Assembly: GCA_030849065.1 (NCBI GenBank)
Contig: JASAON010001588.1
Coordinates: 1 to 64,000 of the forward strand
Direction of reading: 5' to 3'
Length of the DNA: 64,000 nt
Source of the DNA: Jaenimonas drosophilae
Taxonomy: Eukaryota; Euglenozoa; Kinetoplastea; Trypanosomatida; Trypanosomatidae
Part shown: positions 1 to 8,744 of the stretch, in pieces
Numbering within the stretch: position 1 is the first letter of the stretch
Layout of the letters: each line of letters begins with the position of its first letter
Translations under genes and position numbers: made by a program
Notes under the pieces: generated by a model
The model's input: the letters and a program-made list of their open reading frames with translations, nothing else
Told to the model about the DNA's origin: nothing
Database searches by the model: none

Positions 1-28
1 CAATGAAGGACGAGGGTAGTGCGGTAAT

Positions 29-68
29 GGGGGGGGGGGGGGGGTCCCCCCCCCCCCCCCCCCCCCCC
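29..68. repeat. G16-T-C23 near-palindrome
   Basis: A run of 16 G is separated by one T from a run of 23 C, so the two arms are self-complementary. On either strand it could fold into a GC hairpin or compete with quadruplex formation. The exact run lengths may be unreliable, since homopolymers are commonly miscalled. Confidence 0.8.
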
Positions 69-89
69 GCCGGCGCGCTCGCATCCCGT

Positions 90-136
90 GGGGGTTTGGG
101 GTTGCGGCGGGGGGGGGGGGGTGTTTGTCGCGGGGG
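90..136 (+). repeat. G-tract cluster, potential G-quadruplex
   Basis: Four or more G tracts (90-94, 98-101, 109-121, 132-136) are separated by short GT-rich spacers, which fits a G-quadruplex pattern on the + strand. Function is not known. Confidence 0.55.
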
Positions 137-674
137 TTTCGCGCGCCGCTGCCGTCTGTTCTTCTGCGTTTTCCAAGCTGTTTGTACAAATGTTCCTTTG
201 TGCCATGCTCCTTTTGTAATTCCTTCGCTTCGGCGTCTCAAGCCTCTTCCCCCCACCCCCGCGCCTTAACGGAACCGGGGCCCCCCCCCGGGACTTGAGA
301 AACCCCATTGGCGAGACTTGAAAAAAAAAGCATATCGCCGAGTTGTTGGATCGGCTTGAAGCGCCAGCCATTCCGCTTTCCCTGCTGGAAAAAAGCTCTG
401 TGGGTATGAAAAATATCTGGTGCGCTTGGGCGGGGCTGTGGGGGTGGCGCTGGGTGTGAACCCGCCCCCGCTATCCCCCAGGAGTAATGGGAACCTGTTC
501 GGTTGTAATTTGCATACTTGCAATCGAGTCGTGGTTTGATTCTCACTGACTGGGCCACCGCGTTAATTATGTGTTAGTTACCGTGTTTCTGTTTTTTCTG
601 AGTTGATCCTTCTGGTGAATTTGTGGCTGAATTGAAACTTATTCATTTGCGTGCTTCTATTTCCGTGAATGCGC

Positions 675-696
675 TTTTTTTTTCACCACTTTGAAG
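675..696 (+). promoter_or_regulatory. Trans-splice acceptor for the LYR gene
   Basis: A run of nine T (675-683) and a short spacer end in AG at 695-696. The next ATG on the strand is the gene start at 771, leaving a 74-nt leader without ATG. Confidence 0.55.
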
Positions 697-770
697 TTTC
701 CTTGATTCCATTTTCGGGGTGTCCACTCAGGGAGTTGCATAGCGATAGGTAACTAGTTAATCAGCGTATA

Positions 771-2804
771 ATGCTGCGAAGAATCACTTCCGTTCCTTCG
801 CTCAGAGCGAGCCCGTACGTCCTGTTTTCCCGCTTATGCTCTACGCAGTCAGGAACATTCAACGACTCTATTAAGGGTGCGAGTGGACCTGACAACAAAC
901 CAGGAGTGTATGGCTCGGCTTCACCGAAAACATGGTTTGAGCAGAAGTCGGCTGGCGAAAATAAACCAGGATCCTTAGGTGAATCCAATTCTCGATCCGA
1001 CAACATGAAATATCCGGAGTTCAGTACTTCCCTTGGCAATTTCGAGCAAGCCCCGTATTTTTCTGGTGGTCCCGGCGCGATGAGGTACAACAATTATGTA
1101 CGGGAGCCTGCCGATAAAGAAACCGTCGTGCCAAGTGACTATTTACCAGAGACGCCTCTCGACAATCACCATCCGAATCTCAGCTACGTGTCAGTGACTG
1201 GCAAGAGAGAGGGTAACACGACGACACTTGCCAATACAGTGATTCATTGGGAACTAAAGGCAGCCATGATGTCCCTGTACCGCTCGTGCTTGAAGTCGCT
1301 GCCAATGATCAAGCATTACTATTGGCTTCTTATTCCATTACCTCAAATGAAAGACAAAATTCGTTTGCGGTTTTTGCAGAACCAACACACGAAAGATCCT
1401 GATGCAATCAGGCATTTGATTCACAACGGGTGGATGGAATACCAAGAAACCATTTTATTTCGTCGCACACGTGCCTCGGTCGAAAAGTATTTCGAGCATG
1501 AAAGCATGGACACATTGCTTCTTCAGTACGCAAAGGATGAGGGCCAAATGAATAGTGAAAGGGCCTTTTGGAACGGAGAGGAACAGCGTAGAGAAGGCCC
1601 CTATGATGGACATTGGTCTTGGATTGGACAACAATGTGAGAAAGAGTTTGATAAAATTGCCGGACGTATTCCGACGTCGTGGTCAACCTCAAAGGGGTAC
1701 TTTGAGAAGGGGAAGGCAGATGGTACGAATTTTTGGGAGAAGAATTTGGATTATGAGGGTTGGTACATCAAAAACGTTGACCCAGATCGCCAAAATGCTC
1801 GCAGAGAAATGCAAGGATGGGTTGAAAGTGGCTACAATCAGCCGAAACACTATGCGAGCAAGAACAGACGTGGCTACAGACGGCTAGTGAAAGATATTGA
1901 AACCATGATGGAGACGTCTATGGAAGATCTTTACACGCGCAATCGTGAGCAACTGTTTCAATATCTTATTAGGGAAACCCATCCAGAATCAAACCGCATC
2001 AACGCCGAACGAACTTTAGCGCGCCAGGACGATGATTTTTACTCCACTAGATTTGATGAGTATGAAAAGTACTTGAAGCAGGCAATGCGCGAAATGCCAA
2101 ATCCTCGATTGTGGAAAACCGATGCGTTTTACTTTCGCTTGAGATATCTTCTGGCCCCATTGGAGTACAATTGGGCACGAGTTCCAATTGGTACAAGCCA
2201 AGAGAAACTTTACAATGAGTGGATTTCTGATGATGTCAACTTCACAATCATCAATAGCGGCGTTTTCGAGAAGGTAAAAAGCGACAAAAAGAAGAATGCT
2301 ATGGCGAAGACGTGGGCCGATTTTTATTCTGATTTTGATCCCGACGTCCCTGAGACTCGAAATCTACCGTGGTATCATGAGGAATTTGATTATGATCGTC
2401 GGCACAAGTGGGATGAACGCTGCATGCGAATGAAGCGGTGGGTCCAGAGTGGAACAGTTGACGGAAAGCTTCCCTTTTTTCAAAGCTTTGTTGCTGAATG
2501 GGAACAGTATGTGAACAGACCGGAGCGCTTTCGAGCACCTGATAGCGCTGAGCGCCGATATGCTGCGCCGCGAATGGTTCAGCTGTATCGCTCACTCAAT
2601 CGCCTGATGGACGTAGCATTAGCCAATCAATTGCGCCAGCGGCTTGGAAATGTTTCCAGTGACTCAGTCGAGGTAGTTGGAAAGAAATTGGAGGCTCTAG
2701 ACCTAAACTCTTTTGTTTTCAAGGTCCCAACCATTATTTATCCGGATGGTGTTACTCAACCGCAGCTTGCACTCGATGGCACCCCGTCACATGCTTCTGC
2801 ATAG
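771..2804 (+). CDS. Large mitochondrial LYR-motif protein
   Basis: The 677-residue protein begins MLRRITSVPSLRASP, an Arg/Ser-rich amphipathic start typical of a mitochondrial presequence. At about residues 163-230 there is a complex 1 LYR domain: an L-Y-R tripeptide near residue 168, basic and aromatic helices, and then the family-like RLRFLQNQHTKDPDAI stretch. LYR proteins bind the mitochondrial acyl carrier protein and serve in complex I, Fe-S assembly or mitoribosome assembly. Most are 80-180 residues, so the roughly 440-residue Trp/Tyr- and charge-rich C-terminal part is a large extension that I do not recognise. It could be a kinetoplastid complex I subunit or a mitoribosome assembly factor; the sequence does not decide. 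The start is the first ATG after the splice signal. Confidence 0.7.
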   Translation: MLRRITSVPSLRASPYVLFSRLCSTQSGTFNDSIKGASGPDNKPGVYGSASPKTWFEQKSAGENKPGSLGESNSRSDNMKYPEFSTSLGNFEQAPYFSGGPGAMRYNNYVREPADKETVVPSDYLPETPLDNHHPNLSYVSVTGKREGNTTTLANTVIHWELKAAMMSLYRSCLKSLPMIKHYYWLLIPLPQMKDKIRLRFLQNQHTKDPDAIRHLIHNGWMEYQETILFRRTRASVEKYFEHESMDTLLLQYAKDEGQMNSERAFWNGEEQRREGPYDGHWSWIGQQCEKEFDKIAGRIPTSWSTSKGYFEKGKADGTNFWEKNLDYEGWYIKNVDPDRQNARREMQGWVESGYNQPKHYASKNRRGYRRLVKDIETMMETSMEDLYTRNREQLFQYLIRETHPESNRINAERTLARQDDDFYSTRFDEYEKYLKQAMREMPNPRLWKTDAFYFRLRYLLAPLEYNWARVPIGTSQEKLYNEWISDDVNFTIINSGVFEKVKSDKKKNAMAKTWADFYSDFDPDVPETRNLPWYHEEFDYDRRHKWDERCMRMKRWVQSGTVDGKLPFFQSFVAEWEQYVNRPERFRAPDSAERRYAAPRMVQLYRSLNRLMDVALANQLRQRLGNVSSDSVEVVGKKLEALDLNSFVFKVPTIIYPDGVTQPQLALDGTPSHASA

Positions 2805-2990
2805 AAGTGTTGCATCACTGCCCCAGCAATAGTGAACTAGTACTAGTATGATTCAGTCGTGGTGCTTCAGGCTGTAGGCTTTGTTCCAGTATTTTGACTG
2901 AGGAAGAAATAGCGTTGCCACGACGTTAGAAAACATGAAGTGTTTTCGTACCAATATGCCATTTTCTATTCTTGCTATCATCAACAAATC

Positions 2991-3024
2991 TATTTTTTTT
3001 CTTCTCGTGCAATTTTTTTCGAAG
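2991..3024 (+). promoter_or_regulatory. Trans-splice acceptor inside a longer open frame
   Basis: Two T-rich tracts (2992-3000 and 3012-3020) are followed by AG at 3023-3024. An open frame runs through from an ATG at 2935, but that ATG lies upstream of this acceptor, so the mature mRNA should start translation at 3040. Confidence 0.65.
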
Positions 3025-3039
3025 GATCCTGCTGCAGCC

Positions 3040-4986
3040 ATGGCAAAAATTAAGGCGCCGAAGTCCAAGCGGATGTCCTCTAAACAGAGGCACAAGATTG
3101 AAAGAAAGAAGCGTGAGCATACTCGTGATCTGCGGAAGGCTGCAAAGGCACTTAAAAAAACTGGTGCGGCTCCTACCCGCAGCAAGAAGTCTCGAGATAT
3201 GGCCAAACTTGCGCTAAAAATTTCTAATGCACACCCAGATAAGGAGCAGATTCTGCGAAGTGTTTTGCATGCAAGGGAAAATGCGCGAGTTGAAAAGGCT
3301 GAGAAGAAGTTGAAGAAGCAGACTAGTGATGAGGAGGCCGTTGCTGAGTCGCCAGTTCTGAGCACAAAGCGCAACGTATTGTTGTTTCCCGTAAAGGAGT
3401 CGAACTCATTTCCCATTCAATTTGAGCGATCGCTGAATGAATTGGTGTTCCCTGATGGATCAAGTGAAAAGACGATGGAGTTGCCTTCAGCAGCGTATGT
3501 GGTTACTCTGGACTCAAGGTTTTCCGTTCAATGTATGCCGTGGACTCTTATTGATGCAATCGTGGAGCAGGGCCGAGAGTTTGCGGGAAAGCGGAAGGTT
3601 TTGGTGCTTTTTGTCCTCACAAAGTGCGATTTGATTTCAGCACCAGCACTGGTTTCCCAGCTATCGCTCGTGGCGTTCGCCTTGAAGAAACGGTATCCAA
3701 CTGGCCTTGGGGAAAATATTGTCGCCGCAATTACTCTGTTTTCGATTTATCATGATAAGTTCGGAAAGCATCTGTTGCGATTGCTGCGACAATTCCAGCT
3801 CAGTGATGGCTGCAGCTCAAAAAAGATGCTGTCCAACCTTGATAACAAAGTGTGCGCATTTGTGATAGGCCTGCCAAATACTGGCCGACACAGCCTCCGC
3901 AAGGCATTGGCTACGCCGAATACCGATTCCAGTGTCAGCGTCGTGCCGCTCAGGGCAGCCCAGCTGCAGCTCACAAAGGCAACTGAGAGTGAAAACTCTG
4001 ATGGAGTTCGTGTAAAGTTTGCAATTCCACTTGCAAAATCCATTACTTTCGTCTCCCTGCCGGAGGATGCTTCCATACGTGCCGAGCTCAAGAATGTTAC
4101 AGGCGGTGATATCCTGTTTCGCTCACCAGCATTTATTGAGAGAACTCTTGATCCTGAAGCTGTTGGCATGGTTCTGTTTGACGGTGTGCTTGATCAGGTT
4201 GGACTTGCTCAAGCTTTCTGTCAGCCATTCACCCCAGCTGCGGAGGAATCTGGGAAGGGAAGGGCAGCGGAAAGTTTCCTTCGTAACCTTGGCCGTACGG
4301 TTCGCCAGGATAAGGGATTTTACGTGTCACCTCTGTTTTCTTCTAGTGCTGGATCGATGGGAAAACTCACAAGCAGTAATCTGACCGCCCACGTTGGCTT
4401 CACTTCACGCCAGCAGTCAAGTGCCGCAACATTACTGGATGCATCTTTCAGTAATGCGACACCGAGCAAGCTTGTGCGTATTTCCTCTGTGATCACTCCT
4501 TCTCGCGGTGGAAGGAAGTCAAATCCCATGGCCCAGAAAGTGGATTCGAGAAATGCTCTTCGGCTTGGCGCTAGAACCTTTTTGAGAGAGATGAGCCAAG
4601 GAAGAAATGTTCCGTGGGCTGTGATGCGGGCTCCCGGCCAGGAGCAACTTACCCCTTCCCAGGTTGCAAAGGCTACCGAAATTTTCGATCTGTCTCTCTG
4701 CTGCGGAAAGAAGATGGGTGATGGTGGTGCAAAGAAGCTGGTTGGTATGGAGCACATGACTGCACTCCTTGATCACTTTGCCTCCCTACTGAAGGATGTG
4801 ATGCCTTTCCTGCCGAACGGTGTTGTTGAAATAAATCCAGACAGCATTGTCCCGCCTCAGTATGCTCTGGGGGAGTCTCCAAATGAGGATGAGTCCAACG
4901 AGGGAAGTGACGTCATTTCGTGCGGCAGTGAAAATGACTCTGGTGCTAATGAGGACTCTGATGAAGATGTTGAAGATACTGAATAA
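3040..4986 (+). CDS. GNL3/nucleostemin-like nucleolar protein, GTPase motifs degraded
   Basis: The 648-residue protein starts MAKIKAPKSKRMSSKQRHKI, the basic N-terminal signature of the GNL3/nucleostemin group of circularly permuted GTPases, which act in large ribosomal subunit assembly in the nucleolus. The permuted order is visible: a G4-like TKCD at residues 194-197 precedes a G1-like GLPNTGRHS at 277-285. Both are changed. The usual NKxD starts with T, and GKS has become GRH, so the P-loop lysine is missing. The DxPG (G3) motif is not found, and the DARDP region reads LDSRFSVQ. The C-terminus is strongly acidic. It is probably a non-hydrolysing family member retained as a scaffold. The start at 3040 was chosen because the upstream ATG at 2935 precedes the splice acceptor. 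Confidence 0.7.
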   Translation: MAKIKAPKSKRMSSKQRHKIERKKREHTRDLRKAAKALKKTGAAPTRSKKSRDMAKLALKISNAHPDKEQILRSVLHARENARVEKAEKKLKKQTSDEEAVAESPVLSTKRNVLLFPVKESNSFPIQFERSLNELVFPDGSSEKTMELPSAAYVVTLDSRFSVQCMPWTLIDAIVEQGREFAGKRKVLVLFVLTKCDLISAPALVSQLSLVAFALKKRYPTGLGENIVAAITLFSIYHDKFGKHLLRLLRQFQLSDGCSSKKMLSNLDNKVCAFVIGLPNTGRHSLRKALATPNTDSSVSVVPLRAAQLQLTKATESENSDGVRVKFAIPLAKSITFVSLPEDASIRAELKNVTGGDILFRSPAFIERTLDPEAVGMVLFDGVLDQVGLAQAFCQPFTPAAEESGKGRAAESFLRNLGRTVRQDKGFYVSPLFSSSAGSMGKLTSSNLTAHVGFTSRQQSSAATLLDASFSNATPSKLVRISSVITPSRGGRKSNPMAQKVDSRNALRLGARTFLREMSQGRNVPWAVMRAPGQEQLTPSQVAKATEIFDLSLCCGKKMGDGGAKKLVGMEHMTALLDHFASLLKDVMPFLPNGVVEINPDSIVPPQYALGESPNEDESNEGSDVISCGSENDSGANEDSDEDVEDTE

Positions 4987-5314
4987 TCATAAGGATGATA
5001 CACCGCAGAAAATGGGTGAGAGGACTGGCAGAAAATAAGGAAGCTGACCCACAGCGATAAAGAAGTAAGCTCTTCCGTTTGGGTAATCGATTAACGATCG
5101 AGAACGTCTCTTTTTGCTCGGTGATCCATTTTGGCACTACTATTGTGGAATCTGCTGCGTTCTTGCTTGACTAATGCTATTCCTTTCTTTTTTTGTGCAT
5201 CCACTAGGCATTTGCTTTCCGCTTCGACGACGTAGCCGGAAGTTAACTAACTTCTTTTCGTTGCTGACCACACCGAATTACCTGTTCCAGCATCGTTGTG
5301 CTGCTTTCTGAGCG
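4987..5314. other. Intergenic region before CEP104
   Basis: No gene is seen. A pyrimidine tract at 5181-5195 and AG at 5206-5207 mark the acceptor for CEP104. The leader from 5208 to the ATG at 5315 contains no other ATG. Confidence 0.6.
5181..5207 (+). promoter_or_regulatory. Trans-splice acceptor for CEP104
   Basis: The tract TCCTTTCTTTTTTTG is followed by the first downstream AG at 5206-5207. Confidence 0.65.
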
Positions 5315-8287
5315 ATGCACTCCGCTGAAAGGTATGGATTACAGGTTGCATTGACACTATGCTTTGCTAGCTCTGAAGATGAATCGTACCCCGCAGAGGC
5401 ACTACGGAGTCAAACAAAACTCTCATGTGGATGGCAGTCGGCAAAGCACTGTGGCTATCCTCAGGAGCTTGGATTTCGTTTCAACGGGCAGGTTTCGCTT
5501 GAGTTTGTTCGCATTTTGGCCCATGAGAGCAAAATTTCATCTCTAATTGATATCTACGTAGCAAATGCCACAAACGAAGAGATTCAAACAGGAATTTGCG
5601 CTGCGTACGAAACCGCTGAGTTTGTTCGATTGGGCCATGTCCGTTTTTCACCAAATGAGGAGAGCAATTGCCAGGCACGGGAGCTGAAAACCGTCGGAGT
5701 ACACCGTCCATGCATGTACTTGAAACTAATTTTACGAAATCCACATCACTCAACGTACAATATGTTTCAGCAAGTTGGTCTCGTTGGTATCACGGCACAT
5801 GGCCAGTTGATGCATAATTTTTCAACTTGGGCGAAGAGTGGGGTTGCTATTGCGGTGGGGGAGTTCATGGACACACCTTTGGATGAAATGACCCCGTTTA
5901 GAACTGGTGTGGCGACCTCCATGATCGTGATGGACAAGGACAATAATCCTGTTGTGACGGATGCTGCAACGAGCAGGCGGCTCTCTGAGCTGAATCGTTT
6001 GAAGGCGCGTGCCGTAGCAGAGGAGGACTATGACTTGGCGAACGCAATCAAGCAGCAAATCTCTGCCGCCACGACAGCGTTGAACCAAATCTTGGAGTTG
6101 GAGCAGGAAAAGCTGAAGGCGGTGGAGAATGAAGACTTTGCTAAGGCGAAGGATCTCAAGCGACAAATTGACGCGCTGCGAAACTCTGGTTATCAGCGAT
6201 CTACGGCAATTCTCGCTGCGCCACCACATGGTGGGTATTCTTCAGGCGGTGTTTCCTCCATGCCTCCCGTTGATGAACAGAGTGCCACTGCGAAAGGAGT
6301 CAAGGATGAGAAGACGGGTGGCATCGTCATCACTGAGAAGGAAGATCCCAATGCACGGCAACTATCACCCACAGAGAATGCCGAACCGTGGGAGCGAAAG
6401 TTAAACGAAATCATCGTCATGAATTGTGCCGGCCAGGAGCCACCTGTGGCCCTGGAAGGAGAGATTGCCGCAGAAGGCAATCTCTATGAGAAAGATTTGG
6501 GCATCTATTGCGTCGGATGTCTCTTCTCCCGTCGTGGAAGGCTGCGTGAAGCGGCTATTCGATCGGTGGTGTCAGATGAAGGGATGCGCATTCTGAGTGT
6601 CCACACGGACAGTGCCTTGGCGAGTATGGTCACGTACATGGCTTCTCAGGGTCATGGCATTACCGATCCTGCTGCGGCTGCCGTACTCACAACATGTGAG
6701 GCAATGGAGCGGATTATTAGCGACGAGTTAAGTGGCTCCACGGCCATCGTGCAAGGATCAGCCTCCTTTGCCCAACTTGTGTCGCAACTGGTTGCACGCG
6801 TTGGAGATAGCAACAACCGTATCCGTGAAGCAGTGGAGAAAGCCGTAGTTGCAGTTGCGAGGAGCGTGTTTGGAACCGATCGCATCGTCGCAGAGCTGAT
6901 CGGTGATGCCAAAAAGATGATAAAGCGCTCAGTGTGCTTTCATCTCTCACGGTTCCACATTCTAACAACCTTTGTGAACGATTTCGGCATTGATCCTTCG
7001 GAAAACGACAACGCACTCGAGGTTGAAACGCTTCTTACCCAGGTAGTTCTTCCTTGCCTGGAGCACTCCACAAAGTCGGTTCGAGAAGCTGCGGCCAAGC
7101 TCTTTGCCAAGTTGATGATTCTCAACACTGACATCTGCCAACCGTTGCTCAGCGGTCTCAAACCTACTCTTCAGGCACTAATTCAGCAGCAAGCGGAAGA
7201 ATTGCGGAAGAAGGAGCCAACTGTCAGTGGACCGGAGATGGACGTGGATACGTTTTCTGTTCGGGACTTCAACTCAGAGCTGACAACGCCCATGCACCGT
7301 GGACGAAAGGCAAAACGTTCCACTCCATCTTCACAGCGACGCCCGAGTCTCCAGTCTGGAGGAAGAACTCCTCGTCAAACGCCACGCCGGCCGAAGCTTC
7401 CCGAAAAGCTTCTACACGATGAAGGTAGTGAGCGCAGCTCTCGCATCACGCCACGCGGTGCGCGAAAGTCTTCACTTGTTAGTCTTCGGTCTCCCTACCG
7501 CCCAGGAACGGAGAGCGCGCGAGGTAGTCCCTCCCGCAGGCCACCACCCGTGGCCCCGCTCGATCCTCAAATAGGTAAGGATGAGTACGAGGATTTTCAG
7601 TCGGGAGCGTTTGCAGGGCCCCCACCAAGTGATCACGGGAGAGATACAACGCCGCCACCAACCGGACGCTCGCCGCGTCGTGGGATGATCTCTCCCGAGG
7701 AAAAGACAACTGAGGAGTTTGAGGATGAGGTGCGGGAGTTGGCGGAGATGCTTCGTCAAACGCCACGGCATCCCCATTCCCGGCAGTCACGTCGTTCACA
7801 CAGCGATAGTAGCCACACTCCAAAGGCGGAGAGCGCCACCTCTGGAGGTGAAAGCAGCCGCCGACAACGAGCCAACTCGATTCCCATTGGGACGTGCCAA
7901 TTTTGTGGCGTTACTGATCCTAATTTCAACGAGGAAACCCTCGATGTTCACTTCGTGCGATTCTGTCCTATGCTCTGTCCCTGTCCGCTCTGTGATCAGG
8001 TGACGGAGATTAGCACCTTGCAGCAACACCTCGTGTCAGAGTGTGAGGGGCGTGGCTTAGTGAGGGAGTGCCCGCGATGCCACGAGGCTATCCGAGCAGA
8101 GGAAATTAAGCGCCACGTTGCCGCCAACACTTGCATCGCAACTGCGGATGATAGTGAGATGTGCCCACTCTGTCATGCCTGCTTCAAGAGTGGACTGTCC
8201 GAGTGGCGTAAGCATCTGGCAGCTTCTCCTGGGTGTCCAAACAATCCGAGGAAGTGGGATGGCAGTGGGCCATTGATGATTATGTAG
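5315..8287 (+). CDS. CEP104: CEP104 centrosomal/ciliary-tip protein
   Basis: The 990-residue protein has the complete CEP104 order. An N-terminal jelly-roll (about 1-150) includes FVRILAHESKISSLIDIYV and FVRLGHVRFS, which align with vertebrate CEP104. A charged coiled coil with UVR-like repeats spans about 220-290. An alpha-helical TOG domain lies at about 360-630. A Ser/Arg/Pro-rich linker follows, and a C-terminal array of Cys/His zinc fingers occupies about 861-975 (CQFCG, CPLC, CPRC, CPLC pairs with downstream His). CEP104 binds tubulin and EB1-type proteins at centriole distal ends and cilium tips and promotes axoneme elongation. In this flagellate a tip or basal-body role is expected. 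Length matches the family (about 925 in human). The start is the first ATG after the acceptor. Confidence 0.92.
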   Translation: MHSAERYGLQVALTLCFASSEDESYPAEALRSQTKLSCGWQSAKHCGYPQELGFRFNGQVSLEFVRILAHESKISSLIDIYVANATNEEIQTGICAAYETAEFVRLGHVRFSPNEESNCQARELKTVGVHRPCMYLKLILRNPHHSTYNMFQQVGLVGITAHGQLMHNFSTWAKSGVAIAVGEFMDTPLDEMTPFRTGVATSMIVMDKDNNPVVTDAATSRRLSELNRLKARAVAEEDYDLANAIKQQISAATTALNQILELEQEKLKAVENEDFAKAKDLKRQIDALRNSGYQRSTAILAAPPHGGYSSGGVSSMPPVDEQSATAKGVKDEKTGGIVITEKEDPNARQLSPTENAEPWERKLNEIIVMNCAGQEPPVALEGEIAAEGNLYEKDLGIYCVGCLFSRRGRLREAAIRSVVSDEGMRILSVHTDSALASMVTYMASQGHGITDPAAAAVLTTCEAMERIISDELSGSTAIVQGSASFAQLVSQLVARVGDSNNRIREAVEKAVVAVARSVFGTDRIVAELIGDAKKMIKRSVCFHLSRFHILTTFVNDFGIDPSENDNALEVETLLTQVVLPCLEHSTKSVREAAAKLFAKLMILNTDICQPLLSGLKPTLQALIQQQAEELRKKEPTVSGPEMDVDTFSVRDFNSELTTPMHRGRKAKRSTPSSQRRPSLQSGGRTPRQTPRRPKLPEKLLHDEGSERSSRITPRGARKSSLVSLRSPYRPGTESARGSPSRRPPPVAPLDPQIGKDEYEDFQSGAFAGPPPSDHGRDTTPPPTGRSPRRGMISPEEKTTEEFEDEVRELAEMLRQTPRHPHSRQSRRSHSDSSHTPKAESATSGGESSRRQRANSIPIGTCQFCGVTDPNFNEETLDVHFVRFCPMLCPCPLCDQVTEISTLQQHLVSECEGRGLVRECPRCHEAIRAEEIKRHVAANTCIATADDSEMCPLCHACFKSGLSEWRKHLAASPGCPNNPRKWDGSGPLMIM

Positions 8288-8744
8288 CCTGTTGATCCGG
8301 GGGGTGATCTGTTGCCGATGTGGTGAAGACTCCCTCTTGGAGGTGCCATAGAAACAGGAAAGACAAGAACCCTTTCCATAGATAATTCCTGTGTTCTGCA
8401 CGTCCTTCCTCGCAACTTCTGTTGGGGGGGGGGGGCTGGAAGTCAAGAGCTTGGGAGGTGGGCACACCATTTGTCTGAATGCTGGAGCGGTTGGGGACAC
8501 ACACTGATACTTTCCCCCTGGCCTCTGATTGGTCTGAGTCATCTACATATCTACTGTCTTTCCTTCCAATACTTCTTCTTTCACCTCGAAGCAGATACCC
8601 TTGTTTTCTCAACAAGGCGGTCTCCTTCCTAGGCACTTTCTGAAGGCATTGCAACTTTGCAGGTATACTTTTGATTTTTATCCACATACCCCCACACACA
8701 CGCGAACGGAATACACCCCACGCAATCGAAGAAATCTGTGAATA
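8288..8744. other. Intergenic region before the VHS-kinesin
   Basis: No gene is seen. There is a run of 12 G at 8424-8435, a pyrimidine tract at 8555-8588 and AG at 8590-8591. No ATG lies between that AG and the kinesin start. Confidence 0.55.
8555..8591 (+). promoter_or_regulatory. Trans-splice acceptor for the VHS-kinesin
   Basis: A long C/T tract (interrupted only by CAATA) is followed by AG at 8590-8591, 154 nt before the ATG. Confidence 0.6.

Larger units (their letters stand above)
1..770. other. Gene-free left end with G/C homopolymers
   Basis: No convincing gene is seen. Positions 29-44 are a run of 16 G, followed by T and a run of 23 C (46-68). Further G tracts follow at 90-94, 98-101, 109-121 and 132-136. 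Short open frames here translate only homopolymer or low-complexity sequence. From about 560 onward the DNA is T-rich and leads into the splice signal of the first gene. In trypanosomatids G- or C-tracts are known near polymerase II start regions; placing one here is inference, because the gene to the left is not visible. Confidence 0.5.

Noticed and set aside
479..556. tRNA-like stretch with a B-box-like GGTTTGATTCT at 533-543
   Set aside because: The B-box resembles the consensus, but the T-arm pairs only with a bulge, the acceptor arms match in few positions and no A-box or proper anticodon arm is found.
2935..3039. 35-codon N-terminal extension of the GNL3-like protein from the ATG at 2935
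   Set aside because: It is read through the pyrimidine tract and lies before the acceptor AG at 3023-3024; family similarity begins at 3040.
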